DNA from: Thiocapsa marina 5811
GTDB lineage: Bacteria; Pseudomonadota; Gammaproteobacteria; Chromatiales; Chromatiaceae
Assembly: GCF_000223985.1 (NCBI RefSeq)
Contig: NZ_AFWV01000023.1
Location: 1 to 34,805, forward strand
Length of the DNA stretch: 34,805 nucleotides
Direction: 5' to 3'
Shown here: positions 24,534 to 34,683 of the stretch, in pieces
Numbering within the stretch: the stretch's first letter is position 1
How the letters are laid out: each line of letters opens with the position of its first letter
Program-made: the position numbers and the translations under genes
The notes under the pieces: generated by a model
The model's input: the letters and a program-made list of their open reading frames with translations, nothing else
Told to the model about the DNA's origin: nothing
Databases searched by the model: none

Positions 24534-26717
24534 TCACCCCTCCGCCAACCGCTCCCGCAACCGCGTCAACCGCCCGGCGCCGGTCTGTTTGACCGCCATG
24601 GCGAGCGCCTTGGGCTGGGCGATCAAGACAACCAAGTGCTTGCCGCGGGTCACCGCGGTGTAGAGCAGGTTGCGCTGCAGCAGGGTGTAATGCTGGGTCG
24701 CCAGCGGGATGACCACGGCTGGGTACTCCGAGCCCTGGGCCTTGTGCACGCTGGTGGCGTAGGCAAGTGCGAGGGCATCGAGCTCGCCGGTCTCGTAGGC
24801 AACGGGGCGCCCGTCGAAGTCGATGGTCAGGAGCCCTTCTTCCAGATCGATCGTGCGGATCCGTCCGATGTCGCCGTTGAAGACCTCCTTGTCGTAGTCG
24901 TTCACCAGCTGGATGACCTTGTCGCCCGGGGCGTAGGTCCAGCCGAAGCGCTCGATGCGCGGCTGGGCTTCCGGGTTCAGCGCGGCCTGCAAGGCGACGT
25001 TGAGCGCCCGCGCCCCGAGACCGCCGCGGTTCATCGGGGTCAGCACCTGGATGTCGCGCACCGGATCCAGGCCGAAGCGCGCCGGGATGCGCTCGGTCAC
25101 CACCCGCAGGAGCCGCTCGTGAATCGCCTCCGGGGTGTCGACCCGGATCAGATGAAAGTCGGTGTCCGGACCGTCCGGAGCCGCCGGTTCGGGCAGCTGT
25201 CCGGCGTTGATGCGGTGCGCGTTGACGATGATCCGCGAGGCGGCGGCCTGGCGAAAGATCTCGGTCAGACGCAGGGTCGGCAGCGTGCCGGCCGAGATCA
25301 GGTCGGCGAGCACCGCGCCGGGCCCGACCGAAGGGAGCTGATCGACATCCCCGACCAGGAGCAGCGCCGCAAAGCTCGGCACGGCACGCAGCAACTGGTT
25401 CATCAGCACGATGTCGACCATCGAGGTCTCGTCGACCACCACAAGATCGGCCTCCAGCGGATGCTCGGCATCGCGCTTGAAGCCCATCGCCTGCGGGTCG
25501 AATTCGAGCAGCCGGTGGATGGTCTTGGCCTCCCGGCCGGTCGACTCGGAGAGCCGCTTGGCCGCGCGCCCGGTCGGCGCGCAGAGCAAAACCTCCACAC
25601 CCTTCGCCGCGAGGATCCGCAACAGGCTGTTGACCACCGTGGTCTTGCCCACGCCCGGACCGCCCGTAATGATGGCGACCTTGGCCTCGAGCACCGTTGC
25701 GACCGCGGACCGCTGCGAGGCCGAGAGCACCTGTCCGGTGCGTGTCTCCACCCACGGCAGCGCCTTCTCGGCGTCGATCCGAGCCCAGGGCGGCGGATCC
25801 TGCGCAAGCCGGCGCAGATGACCGGCGACCCCGCGCTCGGCGCGCTGCAGGGGCGCGAGGAAGAGGGCAGGGCGCTCGGCGATCGTCTCGGCGACCAGGC
25901 GTTCCTCGGCCAGCTCGCTGTCGATCGCCGCCGCGATGATCGGGGCGGGGATCTCCAAGAGACGCGTGGCCTGCGTGCTCAGCTCATCCCGCCAAGCGGC
26001 GCAGTGGCCTTCGGTGGAGCGCTCCTGGAGCACATGCCGCACCCCCGCCTGCGCCCGGATCGGCGCATCGCGCGCGATCCCGAGGCGCTCCGCGATCGCA
26101 TCCGCGGTCTTGAAGCCGATGCCCCAGATGTCCAAGGCCAGGCGATAGGGATTCTCGCGGACCTTCTCGACCGCGGCGTCCCCGTAGGTCTTGTAGATGC
26201 GCACTGCGCGCGCCGTGCCGACCCCGTGGGACTGCAGAAACACCATGATCTCGCGGATCACCTTCTGCTCGGCCCAGGCCGAGGTCACCCGCTGTTGGCG
26301 CTTCGGACCGATCCCCGGCAATGCGAGCAACCGCTCCGGGGTCTCCTCGATGACGGTGAAGACGTCCTCGCCGAAGGCCGCAACCAGGGTGCGGGCGAAG
26401 TGCGGTCCGATGCCCTTGACCATCCCCGAGCCGAGATAACGCTCGATCCCCTCCAGGCTGCGCGGCGGGACGATCCGCAAGCTGGTGGCCTTGTACTGCA
26501 AACCGTGCTGCCGATCGTTGACCCAATGCCCCTCGGCTTCGAGATGCTCGCCGGGCGAGACGCTGGCGGCGGAGCCGATGAGGGTGACCAGGTCCCGCTG
26601 ACCGCGCACCTGCACCCGCAGCACGCAGAAGCCGCTCTCGGGGCTGTGGTAGGTGACGCGCTCGACGGCGCCGCTGAGCGGTTCGGTCGGGGTGCCTGTC
26701 GACAACGGCGCGGTCAC
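24534..26717 (-). CDS. recD2: RecD2-type SF1B DNA helicase
   Basis: GTG 26717 gives 728 residues, the usual RecD2 length (about 715-740); the frame continues upstream without family-like sequence, so the start is uncertain. An N-terminal OB-like region ([20 protein letters not shown]) is typical of RecD2. It is followed by tandem helix-hairpin-helix motifs ([26 protein letters not shown]) and the helicase core: Walker [10 protein letters not shown] with Lys358, Walker B VVDETS (D429/E430), [12 protein letters not shown], and the C-terminal motifs [14 protein letters not shown] and [10 protein letters not shown]. RecD2 unwinds 5' to 3' and acts in repair of stalled or damaged DNA outside RecBCD. 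It is divergent from drmD across 243 bp. It may be a resident chromosomal gene or DISARM-associated cargo; context alone does not decide. Confidence 0.92.
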   Translation of the reverse strand: MTAPLSTGTPTEPLSGAVERVTYHSPESGFCVLRVQVRGQRDLVTLIGSAASVSPGEHLEAEGHWVNDRQHGLQYKATSLRIVPPRSLEGIERYLGSGMVKGIGPHFARTLVAAFGEDVFTVIEETPERLLALPGIGPKRQQRVTSAWAEQKVIREIMVFLQSHGVGTARAVRIYKTYGDAAVEKVRENPYRLALDIWGIGFKTADAIAERLGIARDAPIRAQAGVRHVLQERSTEGHCAAWRDELSTQATRLLEIPAPIIAAAIDSELAEERLVAETIAERPALFLAPLQRAERGVAGHLRRLAQDPPPWARIDAEKALPWVETRTGQVLSASQRSAVATVLEAKVAIITGGPGVGKTTVVNSLLRILAAKGVEVLLCAPTGRAAKRLSESTGREAKTIHRLLEFDPQAMGFKRDAEHPLEADLVVVDETSMVDIVLMNQLLRAVPSFAALLLVGDVDQLPSVGPGAVLADLISAGTLPTLRLTEIFRQAAASRIIVNAHRINAGQLPEPAAPDGPDTDFHLIRVDTPEAIHERLLRVVTERIPARFGLDPVRDIQVLTPMNRGGLGARALNVALQAALNPEAQPRIERFGWTYAPGDKVIQLVNDYDKEVFNGDIGRIRTIDLEEGLLTIDFDGRPVAYETGELDALALAYATSVHKAQGSEYPAVVIPLATQHYTLLQRNLLYTAVTRGKHLVVLIAQPKALAMAVKQTGAGRLTRLRERLAEG

Positions 26718-26960
26718 GATGCTGCGGACCTGTTTTGACTGGGGGCGGTGTCGGTGTGTCCCGCACGATGCCGATGGTTTTCTCGATACCGGATCCGGGC
26801 CGGATCGGGATACCCTCATTCGACAATGCCGATTGAAGTGGAGGAGGGCGCAGCATAGGCCGAGATCGGCGAATGGCCAAGGACCTGCGCATTCGTTCTG
26901 ATTTAAACTTGATGGTATGTTAATGGAAAACGCGCCATGTACTTGGCAAAGGGAGAGACA

Positions 26961-29900
26961 ATGTTGCCGGTACCCGTCGTCGGTCAGCTCGCCATCGTCC
27001 GCAAGCGACCTTTTGTTGTCACCGAGATCGTCCCCGCCGCGCCCGGCATCGGCGGCGACACCGTCAGGCGCACGAACCTGATTCGACTGTCTTCGGTCGA
27101 GGACGACGGTCTCGGCGAGGAGCTTCAGGTCATCTGGGAGCTGGAGCCGGGGACCGCGGTGCACGAGAAATCCACGCTCCCCGATCCCGACACCTTCGAT
27201 CACCCCAAGCGCCTCCAGGCGTTTCTCGACGCCGTGCGCTGGGGCGCGGTCTCGCAGGCCGACGACAAGGCCCTGCAATCCCCTTTTCGCAGCGGTATCG
27301 AGGTGGACGAGTACCAGCTCGATCCGGTCGTGCGCGCCTTATCCATGCCGCGGGTCAACCTGCTGATCGCCGACGACGTCGGGCTCGGCAAGACCATCGA
27401 GGCCGGCCTGGTGGTCCAGGAGATGATCCTTCGCCACCGCGTCCGCTCGGTGCTGATCGTCTGCCCGTCCTCGCTGCAAGTGCAGTGGCAAGAGGAGATG
27501 CGCGACAAGTTCGGCTTGGAGTTCCGCATCGTCGACAGCGAGAGCATCGGCCAGCTCCGCCGCAAGCGCGGCATCCACGTCAACCCCTGGTCCCACTTTC
27601 CGCGCCTGATCACCTCCATCGACTACCTCAAACGCGAGCGCCCCCTGCGCGCCTTCCGCGAGACCCTGCCGGCAGGCGAGCAGTCCGCTTACCCGCGGGC
27701 CTATGATCTGCTGATCGTCGACGAGGCCCACAACGTGGCTCCCTCCGGGCGCGGTAAATACGCCACCGACTCGATGCGCACCCTGGCCATTCGCCTGCTG
27801 GCCCCGCATTTCGAGCACAAGCTGTTCCTCTCCGCCACGCCGCACAACGGTTACAGCGAGAGCTTTGCCGCCCTGCTGGAGCTGCTCGACAGCCAGCGGT
27901 TCGCCCGTGCCGTCACACCCGACCGCAATCAATTGGATGCCGTCATGGTCCGGCGGATGAAGTCGGAGCTGAAACTGCGCTGGGACGGCAGCCGGCGCTT
28001 TGCCGAACGGGTCGTCAAACACCTGGAGGTGCCCTACACCGAGGAGGAACGCCAAGCCCACCGCGCCTTGCAGACCTATTCCGCGCTGCGTCTCAAACAG
28101 GCCACCTCCGACGGCGAGCGCATGGCCGCCGAGTTCGTCCTCAAGCTGCTCAAGAAGCGCCTCTTCTCCTCGCCCGCCGCCTTCGGGATCACGCTGGAAA
28201 AGCACATCGCCAGCGTCGGCCGCCGAGCAGCCGCCAGCACGGCCGCGGTCGCCCGCGACATCGAGGATTTCTCCGACGATTACGCCGACGACGAGGCGTA
28301 CGAGCTGGAAACCGGCGAGGTTGTCGGTTCCGTCAGTCAGGCCCTCTCGCCGATCTCCGCCGAAGAACAGGCACTGCTGCGACAGCTCAGCGCCTACGCC
28401 GCCAAAACCAGTCTGCGCCCCGACAGCAAGGCCCGGACCCTGATCGATTGGCTGAAGCAGACCCTGCGCCCCGGCGGCCAGTGGAACCAAGCGCGCGTCA
28501 TCATCTTCACCGAGTATCGCGCCACCCAGAACTGGTTGTATGACCTGCTGGCCCGCGAAGGCTTTGCGGAAGAGGGTCGGCTGGAGATGATCTTCGGCGG
28601 TATGCCCAACGATCGGCGCGAACCGATCAAGGCCGCCTTCCAGGCCCACCCGAAGGAATCGGCCGTGCGCATCCTGCTCGCCACCGATGCCGCCTCCGAG
28701 GGTGTCAATCTGCAGAACCACTGCTCGCGGCTGATCCACTTCGAGATCCCCTGGAATCCCAACCGCATGGAGCAACGCAACGGCCGGGTGGATCGGCACG
28801 GCCAGAAGGCCGCCGAGGTGCAGATCCACCACTTCGTCGGCCGCGGCTTCGAGACCGCGCAGATCTCGGACAAGCCCGCGGAGCTGGAAGATGATCTCGA
28901 ATTCCTGATGCGCGCGGCGCTCAAGGTCGAGACGATTCGCGAGGATCTCGGCAAGGTCGGCCCCGTGATCGCGCGCCAGGTCGAAGAGGCCATGCTCGGC
29001 CGTCGTCTCCATCTCGACACCTCGCGGGCCGAGCAGGAGGCCGAGCCGGTGCGCCGCATGCTCAAGTTCGAGCGCAAGCTGCGCGAGCAACTGGAAAAGC
29101 TCGCCGCCCAGCTCCACGACACCCAGCACGAGCTGAACCTCACCCCCGAGCACATCGAGAACGTGGTTCGCGTCGGCCTGGACCTGGCCGGTCAACCCGC
29201 CCTGATCCCGGCCGAAGTCCCCGGCCTCTGGCCCGACCCCACCGGTCTGCGCAAGACCTGCCCGGTCTTCCGGCTACCGGCGCTCGCCAACAGTTGGGCG
29301 CAGTGCGCCGACGGGCTCGCACACCCGCACACCAAGAAGATGCGCCCCATTGTTTTCGACGCCGCACTGGCCACGGGCCGCGACGATGTCGTCCTGGCGC
29401 ATCTCAACCACCGTCTGGTCCAGATGTGTCTGCGTCTGCTGCGTGCCGAGATTTGGTCTTTGGGAGGGGACGCACGTGCCAAGCGCCTGTCCCGCGTCTC
29501 GGCCTGCGTGGTGGACGACTCGGCGCTGACTCACCCCGTGGTCATCGCACACGGGCGTATCATCGTGCTGGGCGGCGACAACCACAGGTTGCACGAGGAG
29601 ATCATCCATGCCGGCGGCACCCTCATCGAAGGGCGCTTGAGCCGTCTCAACGTGGGTGACACCAAGGCTGCGCTCGCCGCAGCGACCGATATCCCCGCGC
29701 CGCCGGCCATCGAGGAACGCTTCCAGTCCCTTTGGCCCAAACACCGCGACGCCCTGCTGGCCGCGCTGGAAGCTCGCCGGGTCGAGCGCACCAAGAACCT
29801 GGAAAAGAACCTCGACGATCTGGCCGAGAAGGAAGCGAACAAGCTCAAGGCCGTGATGACCGAGCTGCACCGCGCCATCCAGGCCGAGCTGGACCGCAAG

Positions 29901-30134
29901 GACGGCCCCCAGCTCCTGCTCGATCTGGGCGGCGACGAGCCCGGCCAGCAGCAGCGCGAGCGCGATCTGGCAGCGCTGCGCCGCCGTCTCAAAGAGATCC
30001 CGGACGAGATCCAGCGCGAATCCGACCATATCCGCGCCCGCTTCGCGAACCCCAGTGCACGCCTCTTTCCGGTCGCCGTCACCTGGCTCATCCCGCGCAA
30101 GGCGGTATTCGCCATCACCGGAGGTCGGCCATGA
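26961..30134 (+). CDS. drmD: DISARM class 1 SNF2-like helicase DrmD
   Basis: ATG 26961 is preferred because GGGAGAG lies at 26951-26957; it gives 1057 residues (ATG 26937 would add eight). SNF2/SF2 motifs are intact: Walker A D139-VGLGKT145, D254-EAH257, LSATPHNG, and the helicase C-terminal motifs [12 protein letters not shown] and [11 protein letters not shown] (about 605-615). The C-terminal 400 residues are helical with charged coiled coil near the end ([20 protein letters not shown]). In class 1 DISARM, DrmD acts with the DrmMI methyltransferase and the core DrmA, DrmB and DrmC proteins to block phage DNA. It is translationally coupled (4-bp overlap) to a giant Eco57I-type methyltransferase, which supports the assignment. 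Confidence 0.88.
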   Translation: MLPVPVVGQLAIVRKRPFVVTEIVPAAPGIGGDTVRRTNLIRLSSVEDDGLGEELQVIWELEPGTAVHEKSTLPDPDTFDHPKRLQAFLDAVRWGAVSQADDKALQSPFRSGIEVDEYQLDPVVRALSMPRVNLLIADDVGLGKTIEAGLVVQEMILRHRVRSVLIVCPSSLQVQWQEEMRDKFGLEFRIVDSESIGQLRRKRGIHVNPWSHFPRLITSIDYLKRERPLRAFRETLPAGEQSAYPRAYDLLIVDEAHNVAPSGRGKYATDSMRTLAIRLLAPHFEHKLFLSATPHNGYSESFAALLELLDSQRFARAVTPDRNQLDAVMVRRMKSELKLRWDGSRRFAERVVKHLEVPYTEEERQAHRALQTYSALRLKQATSDGERMAAEFVLKLLKKRLFSSPAAFGITLEKHIASVGRRAAASTAAVARDIEDFSDDYADDEAYELETGEVVGSVSQALSPISAEEQALLRQLSAYAAKTSLRPDSKARTLIDWLKQTLRPGGQWNQARVIIFTEYRATQNWLYDLLAREGFAEEGRLEMIFGGMPNDRREPIKAAFQAHPKESAVRILLATDAASEGVNLQNHCSRLIHFEIPWNPNRMEQRNGRVDRHGQKAAEVQIHHFVGRGFETAQISDKPAELEDDLEFLMRAALKVETIREDLGKVGPVIARQVEEAMLGRRLHLDTSRAEQEAEPVRRMLKFERKLREQLEKLAAQLHDTQHELNLTPEHIENVVRVGLDLAGQPALIPAEVPGLWPDPTGLRKTCPVFRLPALANSWAQCADGLAHPHTKKMRPIVFDAALATGRDDVVLAHLNHRLVQMCLRLLRAEIWSLGGDARAKRLSRVSACVVDDSALTHPVVIAHGRIIVLGGDNHRLHEEIIHAGGTLIEGRLSRLNVGDTKAALAAATDIPAPPAIEERFQSLWPKHRDALLAALEARRVERTKNLEKNLDDLAEKEANKLKAVMTELHRAIQAELDRKDGPQLLLDLGGDEPGQQQRERDLAALRRRLKEIPDEIQRESDHIRARFANPSARLFPVAVTWLIPRKAVFAITGGRP

Positions 30135-33100
30135 GCGTCACCCGCCACCACGCCGAATGGCTGTCTCTGGTTGAAGTCTCCGGCCCCTTCGTCTCCCTGC
30201 CGGTGCTGTTGCGCACCTTCCCGCAGGGGCTGGAGCCGCGCGACCCGGTCCAGGCCAAGGCCCTGCGCGCCGCTTACGAAACTTGGCAGGACCACCCGAG
30301 CGCCCCCGGCCAGCAACGCGCATGGGTGCTGCACGTCATCACCCAGCTACTCGGCTATCCGGCTGGCCAGCTCGCGGAGGGCCAGACCCTGCCCGCGGGT
30401 CTGGAAGCCAACATGCCCGAGTTGGGCGAGACCCTACGTCCGGACTACGCGCTCCTCGGTTCCGCGGGCAGCGACACGGCCGGCCAGGCGCAGCTCCTCA
30501 TCGCCAGCTACCCCGCCGAACAGGGCCTGGATCGCCCCGTCACCGGCAGGCACTGGAAGGCCACGCCCGCCACCCGGATGATGGAATTGCTCCACGGGGC
30601 CAACGTCCCTGTGGGGCTGGTCACCAACGGCGAGCAGTGGATGCTGATCTATGCCCCGCGCGGCGAGACCACCGGCTACGCCTCCTGGTACGCAGCCCTC
30701 TGGCTGGACGAGCCCCTGACGCTGCGTGCCTTCCATTCCCTGCTCGGCGTGCGACGCCTGCTCGGGGTTGCCGCGGACAGCACCCTTTCGGCCCTGCTCA
30801 AGGCGAGCGCCGAGGATCAGCAGGAGGTCACCGACCAGCTCGGCTATCAGGTGCGCGAGGCGGTCGAGGTGCTGGTGCAGTCCTTCGATGCACTGGACAA
30901 AGACAGCGGCCGGACGCTGCTCAAAGGTGTCGACCCCGGCGACCAATACGACGCCGCCCTGACCATCATGATGCGGCTGGTCTTCCTCTTCTCCGCCGAA
31001 GAGCGCGGGCTGCTCCATCTGGGCAAGCCGCTGTACGACGACAACTACGCCGTCTCCACCCTGCAGGAACAGTTGCAGGAGGTCGCCGACCGTTCCGGGG
31101 AGGAGGTGCTGGAACGCCGCACCGATGCCTGGGTACGGCTGCTCGCCACCTTCCGTGCCGTGCACGGCGGTCTCCAGCACCAGGATCTGCTGATGCCGGC
31201 CTATGGCGGTTCGCTGTTCGATCCCGACCGCTACCCTTTCCTCGAAGGACGCGCCGCGGGCACGCGCTGGCACCATACCGCCGCCGACCCGCTGGCGATC
31301 AACAACCGCGTCGTGCTGCATCTGCTGAACTCGCTGCAACGGCTGCGCACTCGGGTCGGTGGGGCGGGGCAGGGCGCTTACGAGACCCGTCGCGTCTCCT
31401 TCCGGGCGCTCGGCGTGGAGCAGATCGGCCATGTCTACGAGGGTCTGCTCGACCATGCGGCGGTGCGCGCCGCCGAGCCCGTGCTCGGCATCAAGGGCAC
31501 GCGCAAGAAGGAACCGGAGATCGCGCTGGCCGAGCTGGAGTCCCGGCTGGCCAAGGGCGAAGACAAGCTCATCGACTTTCTCAAGGACGAGACCGGCCGC
31601 TCCGTTGCGGCCCTGCGCCGTGAGCTGGGCGAAGGCGGCCTGCTCGACGCCCATCGGCTGCACCTGGCCTGCGATCAGGACGAGACCCTGGTCGCCCGCC
31701 TGCAACCCTTCGCCGGCCTGATCCGCGATGACTCCTTCGAGCGCCCGTTCGTGGTGCTGCCCGGCAGCGTTTATGTCACCGCGGGCACCAACCGCCGCAG
31801 TACCGGCACCCACTACACCCCGCCCTCGCTGACCGAGCCCATCGTCCAGCACACCCTGGAGCCGTTGGTCTACGAAGGCCCCGCCGAGGGCTGGCCGCGG
31901 GAGCAGTGGCGGCTCAAGTCGCCCAAGGAGATCCTGGCGCTCAAGGTCTGCGACATGGCCATGGGCTCCGGTGCCTTCCTGGTGCAAGCCTGCCGCTATC
32001 TGGCCGAACGCTTGGTGGAAGCCTGGGAGAACGCGGAACGACAACATCCCGGCCAGATCCTCGTCAGCCCGGACGGCCAGTTCTCCGAGGGCTCTCCGAG
32101 CGAGCGCTTGGTCCCGACGGATGCCGCCGAGCGCATCGCCATCGCCCGCCGCGTGGTGGCCGACCGCTGTCTCTATGGGGTGGACATCAACCCGATGGCG
32201 GTGGAGATGGCCAAGCTCTCGCTGTGGCTCATCACCATGGACAAGAACCGGCCCTTTACCTTTCTTGATCATGCGTTCAAGTGCGGGGATTCGTTGCTGG
32301 GCATCACCTCCCTGGAGCAATTGGAGAACTTTAGTTTACGGCCCGATGGTGGCAGGCAACAAGCTTTCGCCACACTCAACCTGTGGCGGCATATCGAGGA
32401 GGCGAAGAAGAAACGCGAGGCGCTAGAGGCGATGGCATCGGATACACCGGAGCAGATTGCGGCTAAGGCGGCGCTGTATGCCGAGTCGGAGGACATTGTA
32501 GCCAAGCTCAGCGCTGTGGCGGACGTGCTGATTGCTGTCGAACTGAAAGGTCTTAAGGGCAAGACCTACAACGCCGAACGTGAGGTATCGGCCGATTTCA
32601 CGATGGCTTGTTGGGCAAAGGGACTTAATCATTTACAGGCTTTTGCGGATCAGTATCGCGCCAACAGACGGTTCTTTCATTGGTCGCTCGTCTTTCCTGA
32701 GGTCATTGCACGAGGAGGATTTGATGCTTTCATAGGAAATCCACCATTTCTTGGCAATAAGAAGATATCCGGCACACTTGGTTTGGACTACCGAGGTTAT
32801 CTGACAACTTTTTCAGCCCGGGAATGTACCGGCTTGGCTGACTTATGCGCCTATTTTTTCTTGAGGGCATTTGATCTTCTGTCCAAGCAGCGTGGACTTT
32901 TTGGATTGATTGCAACCAACACAATTGCTCAGGGCGATACTCGGGAAGTTGGACTCGATCAGTTGGTGAACGCGGGTGGCACGACTATACGTGCGATACC
33001 ATCAGTCGCTTGGCCGGGAACTGCAAATGTTGTTATTGCTGAAGTGTGGATTTCCAAAGGTCCTTGGCGAGGTGATTTGATACTTGATGGCAGAAATGTT

Positions 33101-34216
33101 CGAGGTATTTCCACGCTATTGAGTGATTCGATAAGCAACCAGAGGATCCCTCATGGGTTGGCCGAATCAGCGCAAAGAGCGTTTGTCGGTAGTTACGTAC
33201 TTGGCAAGGGCTTCATCCTCGACGACTCTGGAATGAAACAGTTGGTAGATATGGACAAGCGGAATCGAGATGTCATCTACCCTTTCCTAGGCGGTGAAGA
33301 TTTGAACTCATCGCCTAGTTGCGAAGCTAAGCGATATGTAATCCAGTTCTGGGATTGGCCATTATCTGTTGCAACTGCTCCCAAAGGATATGAGGGGCCA
33401 GTTGCTGAAGACTACCCGGACTGTTTGAGAGTTGTAATTGAGAAAGTAAAGCCTGAACGTGACTTAAAAAATAGAAAGGCTTATCGGGAGTATTGGTGGC
33501 AGTTTGCTGAGCTTCAGAAGAATGTCTATAAAGCAATAACAAAAAAAGAAAATGTATTGGTTAAAGCCCGGGTAAGCCCGATACATGCATTAACATTTGT
33601 AACCGTTAATCAGGTATTTAATGAGAAATTAGTAGTCTATTCAGGAGGGAATATTGAGTTTGCAATATTTCAATCGAGCATCCATGAGGCGTGGGCGATT
33701 GAATACTCTTCAACTATGGGTAGTACGGGCCTGAGCTATTCCCCGTCTGCGTGTGTCGCCACATTCCCTTTTCCCGCGAGCACTGAAACAATACATGATG
33801 CAGGCGCGAAGTACTATGCGTATAGAAAATCAAACATGTTGCAAAGGAATCAAGGTTTAACTGCAATATATAACGCATTGCACGACCCATTGATCTCCAC
33901 TGACGATATTTCGGCCTTACGTAGGCTCCATGTTGAATTGGACCGATCTGTATCTGCTGCCTACGGCTGGCAAGACCTTGACCTCTGTCACGGCTTCCAC
34001 GACACCAAACAGGGCATCCGCTTCACCATTTCCGAGGCTGCTCGCCGCGAAGTCCTCGACCGCCTGCTCGAACTGAACCACCAACGTTACGCCGAAGAGG
34101 TCGCCGCCGGGTTGCACGACAAGACCGCCAAGAAGCCGACCGGCGCCAAGCGGGGCCGCAAGGCCAAAGCTGCAGGAGCCGAGCCGGGGACACCCGTCCA
34201 GACGGAACTCTTCTGA
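30131..34216 (+). CDS. drmMI: DISARM class 1 adenine methyltransferase DrmMI (Eco57I type)
   Basis: The product has 1361 residues from ATG 30131, overlapping the drmD stop. An N-terminal region of about 550 residues resembles a type IIG/Eco57I N-terminal module but shows no clear PD-ExK site. The N6-adenine methyltransferase follows: the YTPPSLTEPIV segment, SAM motif I D608-MAMGSGAFLVQ, VDINPMAVEMAKLSL, and catalytic motif IV N870-PPF in FDAFIGNPPFLG. The C-terminal half should hold the target recognition domain. From about 32.3 kb to 33.96 kb the DNA becomes clearly AT-rich and loses the host-like codon use, then returns to GC-rich for the last 80 codons, as if a specificity module were exchanged. 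The product marks host DNA as self for DISARM. The frame is continuous and appears functional. Confidence 0.9.
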   Translation: MSVTRHHAEWLSLVEVSGPFVSLPVLLRTFPQGLEPRDPVQAKALRAAYETWQDHPSAPGQQRAWVLHVITQLLGYPAGQLAEGQTLPAGLEANMPELGETLRPDYALLGSAGSDTAGQAQLLIASYPAEQGLDRPVTGRHWKATPATRMMELLHGANVPVGLVTNGEQWMLIYAPRGETTGYASWYAALWLDEPLTLRAFHSLLGVRRLLGVAADSTLSALLKASAEDQQEVTDQLGYQVREAVEVLVQSFDALDKDSGRTLLKGVDPGDQYDAALTIMMRLVFLFSAEERGLLHLGKPLYDDNYAVSTLQEQLQEVADRSGEEVLERRTDAWVRLLATFRAVHGGLQHQDLLMPAYGGSLFDPDRYPFLEGRAAGTRWHHTAADPLAINNRVVLHLLNSLQRLRTRVGGAGQGAYETRRVSFRALGVEQIGHVYEGLLDHAAVRAAEPVLGIKGTRKKEPEIALAELESRLAKGEDKLIDFLKDETGRSVAALRRELGEGGLLDAHRLHLACDQDETLVARLQPFAGLIRDDSFERPFVVLPGSVYVTAGTNRRSTGTHYTPPSLTEPIVQHTLEPLVYEGPAEGWPREQWRLKSPKEILALKVCDMAMGSGAFLVQACRYLAERLVEAWENAERQHPGQILVSPDGQFSEGSPSERLVPTDAAERIAIARRVVADRCLYGVDINPMAVEMAKLSLWLITMDKNRPFTFLDHAFKCGDSLLGITSLEQLENFSLRPDGGRQQAFATLNLWRHIEEAKKKREALEAMASDTPEQIAAKAALYAESEDIVAKLSAVADVLIAVELKGLKGKTYNAEREVSADFTMACWAKGLNHLQAFADQYRANRRFFHWSLVFPEVIARGGFDAFIGNPPFLGNKKISGTLGLDYRGYLTTFSARECTGLADLCAYFFLRAFDLLSKQRGLFGLIATNTIAQGDTREVGLDQLVNAGGTTIRAIPSVAWPGTANVVIAEVWISKGPWRGDLILDGRNVRGISTLLSDSISNQRIPHGLAESAQRAFVGSYVLGKGFILDDSGMKQLVDMDKRNRDVIYPFLGGEDLNSSPSCEAKRYVIQFWDWPLSVATAPKGYEGPVAEDYPDCLRVVIEKVKPERDLKNRKAYREYWWQFAELQKNVYKAITKKENVLVKARVSPIHALTFVTVNQVFNEKLVVYSGGNIEFAIFQSSIHEAWAIEYSSTMGSTGLSYSPSACVATFPFPASTETIHDAGAKYYAYRKSNMLQRNQGLTAIYNALHDPLISTDDISALRRLHVELDRSVSAAYGWQDLDLCHGFHDTKQGIRFTISEAARREVLDRLLELNHQRYAEEVAAGLHDKTAKKPTGAKRGRKAKAAGAEPGTPVQTELF

Positions 34217-34507
34217 TGGCGGCCGCCCCCTTCGATCGCAACCGCCCCTTCAATGATCTGCCACCCCTGCCTCTCGCGGTGGACCTGGAGACGCCGCGGA
34301 TTCTGAAGCAGGCCATCGCCGCCCATCGAGTACTGGCGGAGTTGAAGGGTCTTGCGAAGCTGATCCCCAACCAGGCGATGCTGGTCGACGGCCTCGTTCT
34401 GCAGGAGGCGCGGCTGTCCTCCGAGATCGAAAACGTCCTGACCACCAACGATGCCCTCTACCGGGCCGCGGCGGACGATCGGCCGGCGACCGATCCGCAC
34501 ACCAACC
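34216..34507 (+). pseudogene. Fic-family protein, N-terminal part, cut by an insertion sequence
   Basis: ATG 34216 shares a base with the drmMI stop (TGATG), so the gene belongs to the DISARM operon. The visible sequence is the Fic_N domain: FNDLPPLPLAVDLETPRILK, KLIPNQAMLVDGLVLQEA, SSEIENVLTTNDALYRA. Near 34500, at ATDPHTN, similarity stops and unrelated hairpin-rich DNA begins, followed by a transposase start. The catalytic Fic core (HPFxxGNGR) is not in the window and is probably displaced to the far side of the insertion. Fic proteins transfer AMP or related groups to target proteins. Here the enzyme is presumably inactivated, although the frame runs open into the transposase. Confidence 0.75.
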
Positions 34508-34584
34508 CCAGGTGTCAGGATAGATGTCGCCTCCCTTTGGGAGGATGTGTGGGAGGATGGGGCATCACCGACCCGGGGCTTTGC

Positions 34585-34645
34585 GCCCTCCGGGGTCAGC
34601 CGTTCAGTCGCCCTACGGGCTCCTTCCCGGCTGACCCCGGAGGGC
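34585..34645. repeat. 18-bp perfect inverted repeat in the IS leader
   Basis: GCCCTCCGGGGTCAGCCG (34585-34602) pairs perfectly with 34628-34645 across a 25-nt loop, a very stable stem between the IS left end and its transposase gene. It resembles REP-like palindromes. It may be a nested palindromic element, or a structure that limits transposase expression from outside promoters. Confidence 0.7.
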
Positions 34646-34683
34646 GCGGCGCAAGCGCCCCGAGGCATGACAAGGCGGCCGAC

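Noticed and set aside
24495-26738. Long plus-strand open frame opposite recD2
   Set aside because: It is the antisense of a complete RecD2 helicase and has no recognisable domains.
27339-29195. Long minus-strand open frame opposite drmD
   Set aside because: Low-complexity antisense text with no motif; the plus strand carries all SNF2 helicase motifs.
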